From Candidatus Poribacteria bacterium (lineage in GTDB: Bacteria > Poribacteria > WGA-4E > GCA-2687025), in contig VGLH01000036.1 in the NCBI GenBank assembly GCA_016866785.1, positions 1 to 33,466 of the forward strand: a DNA stretch of 33,466 bases, in the 5' to 3' direction. This document shows, one piece after another, positions 8,838 through 15,913 of this stretch. Positions within the stretch are counted from its first letter, which is position 1. Every line of letters starts with the position of its first letter. The translations under genes and the position numbers were made by a program. The notes under the pieces are model-generated. The model made no database searches. It had not been told where the DNA came from and saw only the letters and a list, made by a program, of their open reading frames with translations.

Positions 8838-9704
8838 GTGGACCACGTGGTCGCGCCCGTCGTGAATGCGTTCTCTGTGGATGTCGAGGGCTTCGTCGAA
8901 GCCAATCTCGAAGGCTTTCCGGCAGAAGTCGCGCGTCGGCACACTCACCGCCCGCACGAGGACGACGAGATACGCGAGAACACGGATAGCGTTCTCCGGC
9001 TCCTGGAAGGCGCGAACATCCGGGCGACCTTCTTCTTCCTCGGTCGTATCGCCCGCGATGCGCCCGATGTCGTTCGTAGTGTCGCCGATACGGGACACGA
9101 GATAGCGTGCCATGGTGACGAACACCGCCGACTGACCGGCATGGATCCGTCGGCGCTTGACGAAGCCGTTCGGCGCGCCAAGGCGGGATTGGAGGAGGTG
9201 TCGGGTCAGGCAATCATCGGCTTCCGTGCGCCGGATTTCTCGATCACGCGTGATTCGCTCTGGGCATTCGATATCCTGCAGCAGGCGGGATTCCTCTATG
9301 ACTCAAGCGTCTATCCCATCGGCATTCACGATGTGTACGGAATCGCGGGGGCGGAAGCGGGCGTACACCGTCTTGCCAACGGGCTCGTCGAGTTCCCGCT
9401 CTCGACAGCGACGGTTTTCGGCCGCCGGATTCCGTTCGGCGGCGGAGGCTACTTCCGGTTCTATCCGATGGCACTCACGCGACGCCTGATACGGCACGCC
9501 AATGCCGAAGGGCGACCCGTGATGTTCTACATTCATCCCTACGAAGCGGGTCCCGTGGTTCCCGAAGTCGCCGAGCTTCCGTGGCTTCGGCGATTGCGTC
9601 ACTACTATCGATCTGGTCGAGGCGGCGAACGGCTGGCGTCTCTTGTCCGAACGTCGCGGTTCGCCCCAGTAGCCGAGGTCTTGCGCCTGCACCATGCGCT
9701 CTAA
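8838..9704 (+). CDS. NodB-type polysaccharide deacetylase, XrtA/PEP-CTERM-associated-like
   Basis: A 288-residue carbohydrate esterase 4 (NodB homology) enzyme, predicted to remove acetyl groups from an N-acetylated polysaccharide. Motif 1 is SVDVEGF with D15 and E17. Motif 2 is H92-G-D-E-H96, the metal His pair. Motif 3 is FRAP (129-132). A late FYIHPYE (about 230-236) provides the final His. The SVDVE start and the FGGGGYFRFYP segment near 200-210 match the exopolysaccharide-system deacetylases linked to exosortase loci rather than peptidoglycan deacetylases. There is no obvious signal peptide. Start is GTG 8838 with GAGG at 8824-8827; a plain ATG start is not available nearby. Its last 11 bp overlap the methyltransferase, so the two are probably co-translated. 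Confidence 0.88.
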   Translation: MDHVVAPVVNAFSVDVEGFVEANLEGFPAEVARRHTHRPHEDDEIRENTDSVLRLLEGANIRATFFFLGRIARDAPDVVRSVADTGHEIACHGDEHRRLTGMDPSALDEAVRRAKAGLEEVSGQAIIGFRAPDFSITRDSLWAFDILQQAGFLYDSSVYPIGIHDVYGIAGAEAGVHRLANGLVEFPLSTATVFGRRIPFGGGGYFRFYPMALTRRLIRHANAEGRPVMFYIHPYEAGPVVPEVAELPWLRRLRHYYRSGRGGERLASLVRTSRFAPVAEVLRLHHAL

Positions 9705-10371
9705 CGACGGCGGCGATGACTCTGGCCGCGTTCACGACTACTTCTCCCGCTCCGCAGAGCTCTTCGACTCCCTCTACGCCGACGGGAAGTCGAATCCGAT
9801 CATGCGGCTCATCAATCGGGTGTTTCGGCGCGACATGTACATCCGCTACCTGTGGACACTCGAGCATATCCACCGCACAGGCGCGGAGTCCGCACTCGAC
9901 GTCGGCTGCGGCTCCGGGCGCTACCTTCGCGCGATGGCGGACGCCAACGTCAGGCGACTCGTTGGCGTGGACTGCAGCGCGAGGATGCTTGAGCTCGCCG
10001 AAGCGCACACCGCGACCGCCCCGGATTCGGTTCGCATCGACCTCATCTGCTGCGACTTCTCGCAGTTCGAGACCAGCGAACGGTTCGACGTCATCGTGGC
10101 GATGGGGTTGTTCGACTACGTGGCTGATCCGGTTCCCGTTCTGATCAAGATGCGCTCGTTGGCGCGGCATTCGGTGATCGCGAGTTTCCCGAGCATCTCG
10201 CTCTACCGCACGCCGATCCGTCAGGCACGGTATTGGCTCAAAGATTGTCCGGTCTATTTCTATCGTCGGAACCGCATCGCGGCGCTTGGCGCATCCGCCG
10301 GATACTCGACGTGCGAAGTGCGCAAGATCCGCGGATCGGGTCAGGATTACGTCGCCACGTTCATTCCGTGA
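9694..10371 (+). CDS. Class I SAM-dependent methyltransferase
   Basis: A 225-residue soluble methyltransferase with the Rossmann-like SAM site: motif I ALDVGCGSGRYL (DVGCGSG at 69-75), motif II acidic loop VGVDCS about 20 residues later, and a post-motif region ending in VAMGLFDYV. The acceptor is unknown. It starts inside the last 11 bp of the deacetylase gene, so it is likely translationally coupled and may modify the same glycan, lipid carrier or an associated metabolite. No methyltransferase subfamily is evident. Confidence 0.85.
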   Translation: MRSNDGGDDSGRVHDYFSRSAELFDSLYADGKSNPIMRLINRVFRRDMYIRYLWTLEHIHRTGAESALDVGCGSGRYLRAMADANVRRLVGVDCSARMLELAEAHTATAPDSVRIDLICCDFSQFETSERFDVIVAMGLFDYVADPVPVLIKMRSLARHSVIASFPSISLYRTPIRQARYWLKDCPVYFYRRNRIAALGASAGYSTCEVRKIRGSGQDYVATFIP

Positions 10372-10450
10372 TTCGGAACGCACTCGTAGTCCATTCGTCC
10401 GGGGAGCGCCATCCGAACGGAGCGCGCGCTTCGAGGCAGCGGGTTGCGCA

Positions 10451-11818
10451 CTAGGCGCTTCGGACGGCGGCTCCTGCGCCATCCAGGTTCGTCAGGTACA
10501 TCTCGGAGTACTTGCGCGACAGGACGACGCCCTGGGCTCCGGCTTCGAGCGCAGCGCGGACGGCGGCTCCTGTGCCGTCCGGCGTGCATCGCGCGTCGTT
10601 GGGACCAGTCGGGATGTCGATGTCGATGCCGGGCCAGATGTCGCACCGCTCTCGGACACCTGCGAGCGCGCGAAGCGTCTCGCGGCGGACGTACTCGGCG
10701 TTGAACCTGACCTGAGCTATGTCGCCGAACGGCGGCTGCGTGTCGTCATAGCCCAACACAGCGCATAGCCAGGCGTAGTTCGACTCCGCGCCGCTGTCCG
10801 CGAGCAGCGCCTTCGAGATGCCGTTCACGTAGCCCTGGAACCTGGGTCCCGCGCAGTTGTGGTACATCACGACCTTGATGAAGTCGGAGTAGCCCGCGAG
10901 GTCCCCATAGTCCTGCGTCGCGCGATAGAACGGGTTGAAGGAGTTCGCGTGATGGATGTGCCATCCGACCTGGACTCCGTGCTTGATCGCCTTCGCGCCG
11001 CCGTAGATCTCGCGGTAGAGCGAACGCTGGCTCTCCGCCCAGTGGCGCTCCCAACCCAGCACGTCGGGATGGTCGAGAAGCACTCGCCATGCGGCGACGA
11101 ACGCTCCGTCGGATGGGATGCCATCCCGACGGAAGAGCTCTGAGAGAGCCCGAACGCCACGACGCGCTCGCTCGACATCGACGCCGCGCTCTCGCGCCAG
11201 CTGTCGGCAGTGGTCACAGAAACATCCGCCTCCGCCTCCTCCGCCGCTGAGGACCGTCGCCAGCGGACCTGTTCGCTCGCTGCAGAACGCGAGTCCGTCA
11301 AGCTCGTAGTGACGGCAGTAGTCCTCGACGATGGACAACCACCAAGCGCGGTAGTCGGGATGGTTCATGCAGGAGTTGCCGGTTCGTCTGCCCTGCGCAT
11401 CGATCTCCGCGACCTGGACGAAGCTCGGCATGTTGCGGACGTGGGCGTAGTAGCTTTCCTCCATCCACGCGTAGCTCTTCATCCCGCGTTTGCGCGCCGC
11501 TGGAATGACCGCCTCGAAGAGGTCCCAGTCGCCATGTTCGGCGGCGCGCCCGGCGGCTCCCAAGGCTGTCGTCCGATAGTATTGCTCGTGAACCGTCGCG
11601 TAGTTGCCGCCAACCCAGTCGTGGTCGTATTCCTGGACGCCGTGGTCGGGCAGCGGATGGCCTGGTACCTGTCGTCCGCCGGTTCCGCGCGTCCACGTCG
11701 GCGATGCGAGGAACAGAGCGTTGACCGCTCCGCGCGCCTCGAGGATGTCCAGTGTCGACTCGATGCCTTCGTCCTGAAACGACACGGCTCCGATCTGAAT
11801 CGCGATCGTACGGCTCAT
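10451..11818 (-). CDS. Putative TIM-barrel glycosidase-like protein with a CFCxxC motif
   Basis: A 455-residue protein with no signal peptide. The pattern suggests a glycoside-hydrolase-like (beta/alpha)8 barrel: strand-helix alternation, AVIPAARKRGMKSYAWMEE at about 103-121, DGLAFCSERTGP at about 174-185, and a Cys cluster C199-F-C201-D-H-C204 preceded by seven consecutive Gly (192-198). Barrel enzymes related to GH42 and GHL families carry similar Cys-ligand clusters after the strand bearing the acid/base residue, so E181 is a candidate. I cannot assign a CAZy family. Start ATG 11818 overlaps the stop of the aldo/keto reductase by 4 bp (ATGA), with AGGAG about 8 bp upstream, so the two are translationally coupled. 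It may process a sugar that the reductase uses. Confidence 0.65.
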   Translation of the reverse strand: MSRTIAIQIGAVSFQDEGIESTLDILEARGAVNALFLASPTWTRGTGGRQVPGHPLPDHGVQEYDHDWVGGNYATVHEQYYRTTALGAAGRAAEHGDWDLFEAVIPAARKRGMKSYAWMEESYYAHVRNMPSFVQVAEIDAQGRRTGNSCMNHPDYRAWWLSIVEDYCRHYELDGLAFCSERTGPLATVLSGGGGGGGCFCDHCRQLARERGVDVERARRGVRALSELFRRDGIPSDGAFVAAWRVLLDHPDVLGWERHWAESQRSLYREIYGGAKAIKHGVQVGWHIHHANSFNPFYRATQDYGDLAGYSDFIKVVMYHNCAGPRFQGYVNGISKALLADSGAESNYAWLCAVLGYDDTQPPFGDIAQVRFNAEYVRRETLRALAGVRERCDIWPGIDIDIPTGPNDARCTPDGTGAAVRAALEAGAQGVVLSRKYSEMYLTNLDGAGAAVRSA

Positions 11819-12717
11819 CGAGCGGCTCCTTCTCCGGCGGCATCAGCGTCCTCGGCGTCGTAGACGGCGCGCGTTCCGCGTGGGAAATCGGCGATATCGA
11901 ACGACGGCTCGAACTCGGCGACGATGCGGACGTTGCGCTCCACTTCGTGCTCCCAGCGCATGCCGATGTTCGGCGCGTGAACGCGCGAGTCGGACAGCAG
12001 GAACCGGAGAGCGACTTCCGAGACATCGCACGCTTCCTGCCACTCCGGGGACAGGTTCCGCACAAGACGTTGGAAGATGCCCGACGTGAGCGAGCGCATC
12101 GTCAGAACGCCGACGTTTGCGTCGCGTGCCTCGTCGAGCAGGTGGTGTGCTGCCGACTGGTAGATGAGGTTGTAGCGGACCTGGATCACGTCGAACCGGC
12201 CGTCTCGGACGAACTGCCGGAGCGTCCACGGCTCCTCCGACGTGACGCCGACGAACCGCACTTTGCCGCGCTTCTTCAGGTCGAGGAGCCCCTGGAGCAA
12301 CCCACCGTCCACGATGTGTTCGTAGTCCTCCGGCGTGAACATGCCGCCGTGGAACTGCACCAGGTCGAGAACGTCGGTCCGAAGGCAGCGGAGGCTCTCG
12401 TGGACGCTTTCCTGGACTGCCTCGCCAGTCATCGAGCGACCCCATCCGACCTTCGTCGCCAGGAAACACTCATCGCGTCGCGATGCCATGACCTCGCCGA
12501 TGATGCGTTCGCTGTGACGGTCGCCGTATCCAGGCGCAGTGTCGATGATGCTGATGCCCAGGTCGAGGGCGCGATGGATCGTGCGGATCGCCGTCCGCTT
12601 GCCCTCCGGCTCGAAGGGATTCCAGCCTTGGGCGTGGTTCACGCCGCCAAACGGGTAGCCTCCGAGGCTGATGCGCGAGACACGCGCCCCGGTTCTGCCT
12701 AGAACCGTGTATTTCAT
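11815..12717 (-). CDS. Aldo/keto reductase family protein
   Basis: A 300-residue NADP(H)-dependent aldo/keto reductase with a (beta/alpha)8 barrel. The full catalytic tetrad is visible: D59, Y64 (IDTAPGYGDRHSE), K89 (LATKVGWG) and H123 (VQFHGG). It most resembles the bacterial AKR branch that acts on sugars or aldehydes. I chose ATG 12717 because the signature MKYTVLGRTGARVSRISLGG starts there; the much longer upstream frame to 13293 lies antisense-like over the neighbouring gene. The only upstream ribosome-like sequence is a weak AGAGAGA. Its stop overlaps the next gene start by 4 bp. Confidence 0.9.
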   Translation of the reverse strand: MKYTVLGRTGARVSRISLGGYPFGGVNHAQGWNPFEPEGKRTAIRTIHRALDLGISIIDTAPGYGDRHSERIIGEVMASRRDECFLATKVGWGRSMTGEAVQESVHESLRCLRTDVLDLVQFHGGMFTPEDYEHIVDGGLLQGLLDLKKRGKVRFVGVTSEEPWTLRQFVRDGRFDVIQVRYNLIYQSAAHHLLDEARDANVGVLTMRSLTSGIFQRLVRNLSPEWQEACDVSEVALRFLLSDSRVHAPNIGMRWEHEVERNVRIVAEFEPSFDIADFPRGTRAVYDAEDADAAGEGAAR

Positions 12718-12758
12718 CGATGGATCTCTCTGGTTCGTCGTGGTCGCCGGATGGCGCG

Positions 12759-12787
12759 ATTGTATCAACGCCCGCGTGAGAGCGCAC
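12759..12787 (-). promoter_or_regulatory. Putative promoter of the aldo/keto reductase-glycosidase pair
   Basis: Reading the minus strand, GTGCGC (12787-12782), a 17-bp spacer and TACAAT (12764-12759) lie 41 bp upstream of the ATG at 12717. The -10 context GATACAATCGCGC is nearly the same as GATACAATGGCGC before the next gene (beta-propeller), which supports a shared promoter type. Confidence 0.4.
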
Positions 12788-12791
12788 ACGG

Positions 12792-13925
12792 TTAGCGGGA
12801 TGGAACCTGGATCCACCGTCCGAAGTCTGCCCCCATCTCGTTGCAGCCGCGCGAGAGGAATCGCTGGTTCGCGCCGTCGGCATCCATGACCCAGAGCTCG
12901 CTCGGCTCGCCGACAACCGCACGGCTGAAGACGATCTGCTCTCCGTCCGGCGACCATCCGGCGCGGAAGTCCCATCGGAGCGGGTCGCAGACGGTGAGCT
13001 GCCGCAGCTCTCCCGCGAAGGGGTCCAGGAGGCACAGCTCGGTTCCTCCTCGAGCCTGCTCCGGCAGGTAATCGCGATTGAAGTGGTCTGTGTCGGGTCG
13101 TTGGGGCTGGAACTGCCAAGCCGTGCGAGAGCCCGGCAGCGCTCGCGTGTACGTGAGCCACTTGCAGTCCGGCGACCACTGAGTCGTGTTCGAGCCGCCG
13201 CCTCGGGTTCTGGGGGAACCGTAGGACGTGCCGAACCAGTGGTTCATCTCGGTCACAACGCGATGCTCGGAGCCGTCGGGTCGCCCGATGCACAGAGCCG
13301 CCCAGTCATGCCCTGGGTCGGCGGCAGGGATGCAGTCGAGATAGGCGAGCCATTCCCCGTCCGGCGACCAGACGGGTCCGAAGTAGAGGTGCCCGGCGTC
13401 TGCGGCGACGACCGACCGACGGCTCCCGTCGAGGTCCATCGTCCATATCTGGTACGGAGTAATGTGGAACGCCAGCTTACCGCCATCCGGGCTCAGGCTG
13501 ATGCCGTACGCAAAGCCCTCGCCGGGTTGAGTCAGAGCGTGTGGTGCGGAGCCGTCGAGGTTCGCGGTGAAGACGCGCTGCTCGCCGTCGATGAGGGGGT
13601 TGATGACCATTCTCCCCTCGTCTTCGAGCAGCGCGGCGCAGACCGTGAAGGGCGCCAGCCGCCCCTCGGTCGCGATTTCCGTGAGCGCGCCTGACACGAA
13701 GTCGTAGACCCAGACATGGCTCTGGACGTTCCCTTGCCACGTCTTCTCGTCCTCGAAGCTGTGAACGATGATGCGGCTGCCATCGCGGAACCGGGGTCCG
13801 AACTGCCATGACGCCTGTCCAGCAATCGAGAAATCGAGATAGCGTTCCTCGGATCCGTCGGGACGGATCATGCCGATCCGCCGGTCGGACGTGAACGCGA
13901 GCATCGTTGTCGTGCCGTTCGCCAC
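12792..13925 (-). CDS. TolB-like beta-propeller (PD40/WD40-like) protein
   Basis: A 377-residue protein made of repeated blades with the PD40 pattern, such as SLSPDGGKLAFH, WSPDGEWLAYLD, WSPDCKWLTYTR and WSPDGEQIVFSR, each followed by a strand that ends in IWTMDLDGS, LCIGRPDGS or LWVMDADGA. This indicates a six- or seven-bladed propeller. No signal peptide is visible, unlike periplasmic TolB. Propellers of this shape include oligogalacturonate lyases (PL22) and peptidase-associated domains, so an enzymatic role on uronates is possible but no metal-binding His set could be confirmed. The start is probably GTG 13925, about 9 bp after an AGAGGA element on the minus strand. A separate promoter lies upstream. 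Confidence 0.75.
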   Translation of the reverse strand: MANGTTTMLAFTSDRRIGMIRPDGSEERYLDFSIAGQASWQFGPRFRDGSRIIVHSFEDEKTWQGNVQSHVWVYDFVSGALTEIATEGRLAPFTVCAALLEDEGRMVINPLIDGEQRVFTANLDGSAPHALTQPGEGFAYGISLSPDGGKLAFHITPYQIWTMDLDGSRRSVVAADAGHLYFGPVWSPDGEWLAYLDCIPAADPGHDWAALCIGRPDGSEHRVVTEMNHWFGTSYGSPRTRGGGSNTTQWSPDCKWLTYTRALPGSRTAWQFQPQRPDTDHFNRDYLPEQARGGTELCLLDPFAGELRQLTVCDPLRWDFRAGWSPDGEQIVFSRAVVGEPSELWVMDADGANQRFLSRGCNEMGADFGRWIQVPSR

Positions 13926-13953
13926 GCATCAGTCCTCTGGGTTCGGGCGCGCC

Positions 13954-13982
13954 ATTGTATCCACGCATGGGGTGGAACGCAC
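13954..13982 (-). promoter_or_regulatory. Putative promoter of the beta-propeller gene
   Basis: On the minus strand GTGCGT (13982-13977), 17 bp, then TACAAT (13959-13954), 28 bp before the GTG start. The -35-like box lies inside the first unit of a 16-bp tandem repeat (13973-14004), so the repeat supplies a second GTGCGT copy further upstream. Confidence 0.4.
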
Positions 13983-14004
13983 GCCTTGTGGAACGCACGC
14001 CTTG
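13973..14004. repeat. Perfect 16-bp tandem direct repeat in a divergent promoter region
   Basis: The unit TGGAACGCACGCCTTG occurs twice without a mismatch (13973-13988 and 13989-14004) between the beta-propeller gene and panD. It overlaps putative promoter elements of both genes. It could be a replication slip or a tandem operator for a regulator. Confidence 0.9.
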
Positions 14005-14029
14005 CGGACGATGAGGGCTTTCGTACGGT
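14002..14029 (+). promoter_or_regulatory. Weak putative promoter of panD
   Basis: TTGCGG (14002-14007), a 16-bp spacer and TACGGT (14024-14029) lie about 40 bp upstream of the panD start at 14070. The match to consensus is poor; support comes mainly from position and from similarity to the other TTGC/GTGC sites here. Confidence 0.25.
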
Positions 14030-14069
14030 ACCATGGTGAGAGATGCGAGCCCATTCGGAGCGACAGATC

Positions 14070-14420
14070 GTGTTGAGACACATGCTGAAGTCGAAGATCC
14101 ACCGTGCGACGGTCACCCAGGCTGACCTCCACTACGAGGGCAGCATCACGATCGATGCCGACCTTCTCGAAGCGGCGGATATCCTGCCCTTCGAGCGCGT
14201 CCAGGTTCTCAACGTCAACAACGGCGAACGCTTCGAGACTTACGCCATCGAAGGCGGGCCCGGCACGATCTGCGTGAACGGGGCGGCGGCGCGCCTCGTG
14301 CAGCCAGGCGATCTGGTGCTGATCCTGTCCTACCAGATGGTCGATGATACCGAAGCGCGGATGGCAGCGCCGCGAGTGCTCCATGTCGACGCGTCGAATT
14401 GGGTCGTCCGAACCAGCTAG
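14070..14420 (+). CDS. panD: Aspartate 1-decarboxylase (pyruvoyl enzyme)
   Basis: PanD converts L-aspartate to beta-alanine for pantothenate and CoA synthesis in the cytoplasm. The proenzyme self-cleaves between G24 and S25 (HYEGSITID), and Ser25 becomes the pyruvoyl cofactor. Numbered from GTG 14070, K9, H11, Y22, G24 and S25 fall at exactly the E. coli positions, and later family segments TYAIEGG and VNGAAARLV are present. GTG 14070 is preferred because GGAG at 14057-14060 lies 9 bp upstream and the N-terminus VLRHML then aligns with MIRTML of E. coli. An ATG at 14043 would add nine unlike residues. Length is 116 residues against 126 in E. coli. No panB, panC or panM lies nearby. The stop shares the bases CTAG with the convergent cytochrome gene. 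Confidence 0.97.
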   Translation: MLRHMLKSKIHRATVTQADLHYEGSITIDADLLEAADILPFERVQVLNVNNGERFETYAIEGGPGTICVNGAAARLVQPGDLVLILSYQMVDDTEARMAAPRVLHVDASNWVVRTS

Positions 14421-15445
14421 AACCGCCGGGTGAGCGACGCCATCGATATCCACGAGCCCTTGGCGTGTCGGCGATAGAGGATGTTCACGCGGAGCAGCGA
14501 CCCACGCAGCTTGGCGGACGACACGGGCAGCGGGATGATCCGCGATTCCTCGGCGGCGATGCGGGGATCGCCAGCGTCCGGGTCGAGCGGCTTGCCATCC
14601 AGCCCAAGAGGATGCCGGTAGGTCGTCGTCCGGCTGTGGAGGATCGCACCGGCGGCGTCCGTGACCAGGATCCCGAGCCGCATCTCGCGGAGCGGCGCAG
14701 CCGGCAGGGAGTGCGCCGCAGCGTTGGTGACGTAGACCGACAAGCCTTCCTTCGTCTCTTCGGCGTCGAGGAGGAGCGTACTCCGCAGAAGACCCTGATC
14801 GCGCGAGCCGTACCACGTGTGCTCGCCGCCGCGCTTGGGCGACTCGCTCTTCCGGCTGGGCTTCCGCTGGACCTCCGGCATGTGGCATGTCTGGCAAGTT
14901 TCACCGCCCTTGAACGAGCGACTCGACTGATAGGGCGTCACCGTGTCATGTGCCGCCACGCTCGGCTGCCCGTGGCAGCTCGCGCAGAGCCGCAGCTCCA
15001 TCGTGTAGAGCGTCGGTTCCCGCTGCGTCTTGTGGAACGGCGACACGCCGTCGGTGGGTCCCCGCATCGACCCGTCGGGGGCTAGGTGGCATGTCAGGCA
15101 ATCGACGCCTCGGTCGCGGTCCTCGACGCGCACCTTCGGCATGTCGCCGATCCCGGTCATGTGCAGCGGCTGTGGCGCATGGCAGGGGTCGCACTCCTTG
15201 GGCGCGGCGAACTCCTTGCGGTAGGCTTGGTAAAGCGGGCTGGTCCAGGACTGCGCATGTCCCGCCTTCCCCCACTCGCGGGCGATGTCCGCGTGGCAGT
15301 CGGCGCACTCTCCCTTCACGAGATGAGAGCGCATGTCGGTCGCAGGCGGGTACCTCGCCGCTCCTGCGAGCACGAGCGCCGCAAGCGCAATGACGATGAT
15401 GCGAACGCCCGGTCTGCGCTTGCTATTGCCGAATCTCAGTGTCAT
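14417..15445 (-). CDS. Exported pentahaem c-type cytochrome (cytochrome c554-like)
   Basis: A 342-residue protein with a basic N-terminus and a hydrophobic signal sequence at about 14-30, so it is exported to the periplasm. Five CXXCH haem c sites are present: CADCH (47-51), CDPCH, CLTCH, CASCH and CQTCH, all in the first two thirds. Spacing resembles multihaem cytochromes of the c554/NrfA-NapC-like group used in periplasmic electron transfer. The last third lacks haem sites and looks beta-rich, possibly a partner- or membrane-binding domain. Start ATG 15445 is preceded by AAAGGGA; an upstream in-frame extension to 15733 would lack a signal peptide at its start. No reductase subunit lies next to it. 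The stop overlaps panD by 4 bp. Confidence 0.85.
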   Translation of the reverse strand: MTLRFGNSKRRPGVRIIVIALAALVLAGAARYPPATDMRSHLVKGECADCHADIAREWGKAGHAQSWTSPLYQAYRKEFAAPKECDPCHAPQPLHMTGIGDMPKVRVEDRDRGVDCLTCHLAPDGSMRGPTDGVSPFHKTQREPTLYTMELRLCASCHGQPSVAAHDTVTPYQSSRSFKGGETCQTCHMPEVQRKPSRKSESPKRGGEHTWYGSRDQGLLRSTLLLDAEETKEGLSVYVTNAAAHSLPAAPLREMRLGILVTDAAGAILHSRTTTYRHPLGLDGKPLDPDAGDPRIAAEESRIIPLPVSSAKLRGSLLRVNILYRRHAKGSWISMASLTRRF

Positions 15446-15526
15446 CGTCCCTTTGAGCCCGCCTTCGAGCCCGCGAGGCAGAGCACGCCCGGCGTGGCGT
15501 GACTGGGAGTTAGTACGGCTGTCAGC

Positions 15527-15913
15527 ATGTTGCATACAGCCGAGTTCATCGCCGTCAGTGCCGCCGAGAACCGACGCCGCCGGTATCGGATCGTTCTGAT
15601 GGTTCCGACCGAGCCGGGAGAACCGTACCGGATCGTGACCCAGTGGGGACGCATCGGCGGACGGCTGAGACGACGCGAAGAGCTGATCGCGACACGTGCC
15701 AGCGCACTCGACCGTCTGACCCAGCGCCTTCAAGAGCGACGCTCACGAGGCTACCTGCTGACCCAACTGTCCGACGGACACCCATTATCGAAATGGCTCG
15801 AGGAAACCGACTTCCCTTCCGCGCCGACCAACGGCGTCCGCCAACTGTCGCTCTTCGACGTCGCCGACGATGAGGAGCTCGGCGTCGGATCGCCTCAACT
15901 CACGTTGTTCTAG
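15527..15913 (+). CDS. Small WGR-domain protein with two beta-clamp-binding motifs
   Basis: A 128-residue protein. Residues about 5-80 form a WGR domain: two beta strands, then Q39-W40-G41-R42-I-G-G and a basic stretch RLRRREE, ending in RSRGYLL. WGR domains occur in PARP-family proteins and in bacterial MolR-type and stand-alone proteins, where they contact nucleic acid or DNA breaks. The tail holds QLSLF (106-110) and QLTLF (124-128, the extreme C-terminus). Both fit the canonical sliding-clamp-binding pentapeptide QL(S/D)LF, separated by an acidic linker. This suggests a replication- or repair-linked adaptor. The ATG at 15527 lacks a close ribosome site (GGGAG is about 17 bp away). The end overlaps the convergent flavoprotein gene by 14 bp. 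Confidence 0.75.
   Translation: MLHTAEFIAVSAAENRRRRYRIVLMVPTEPGEPYRIVTQWGRIGGRLRRREELIATRASALDRLTQRLQERRSRGYLLTQLSDGHPLSKWLEETDFPSAPTNGVRQLSLFDVADDEELGVGSPQLTLF

Noticed and set aside
12718-13293. Upstream extension of the aldo/keto reductase frame
   Set aside because: The extension is basic, unlike AKR sequence and overlaps the propeller gene in another frame. The AKR signature starts at 12717.
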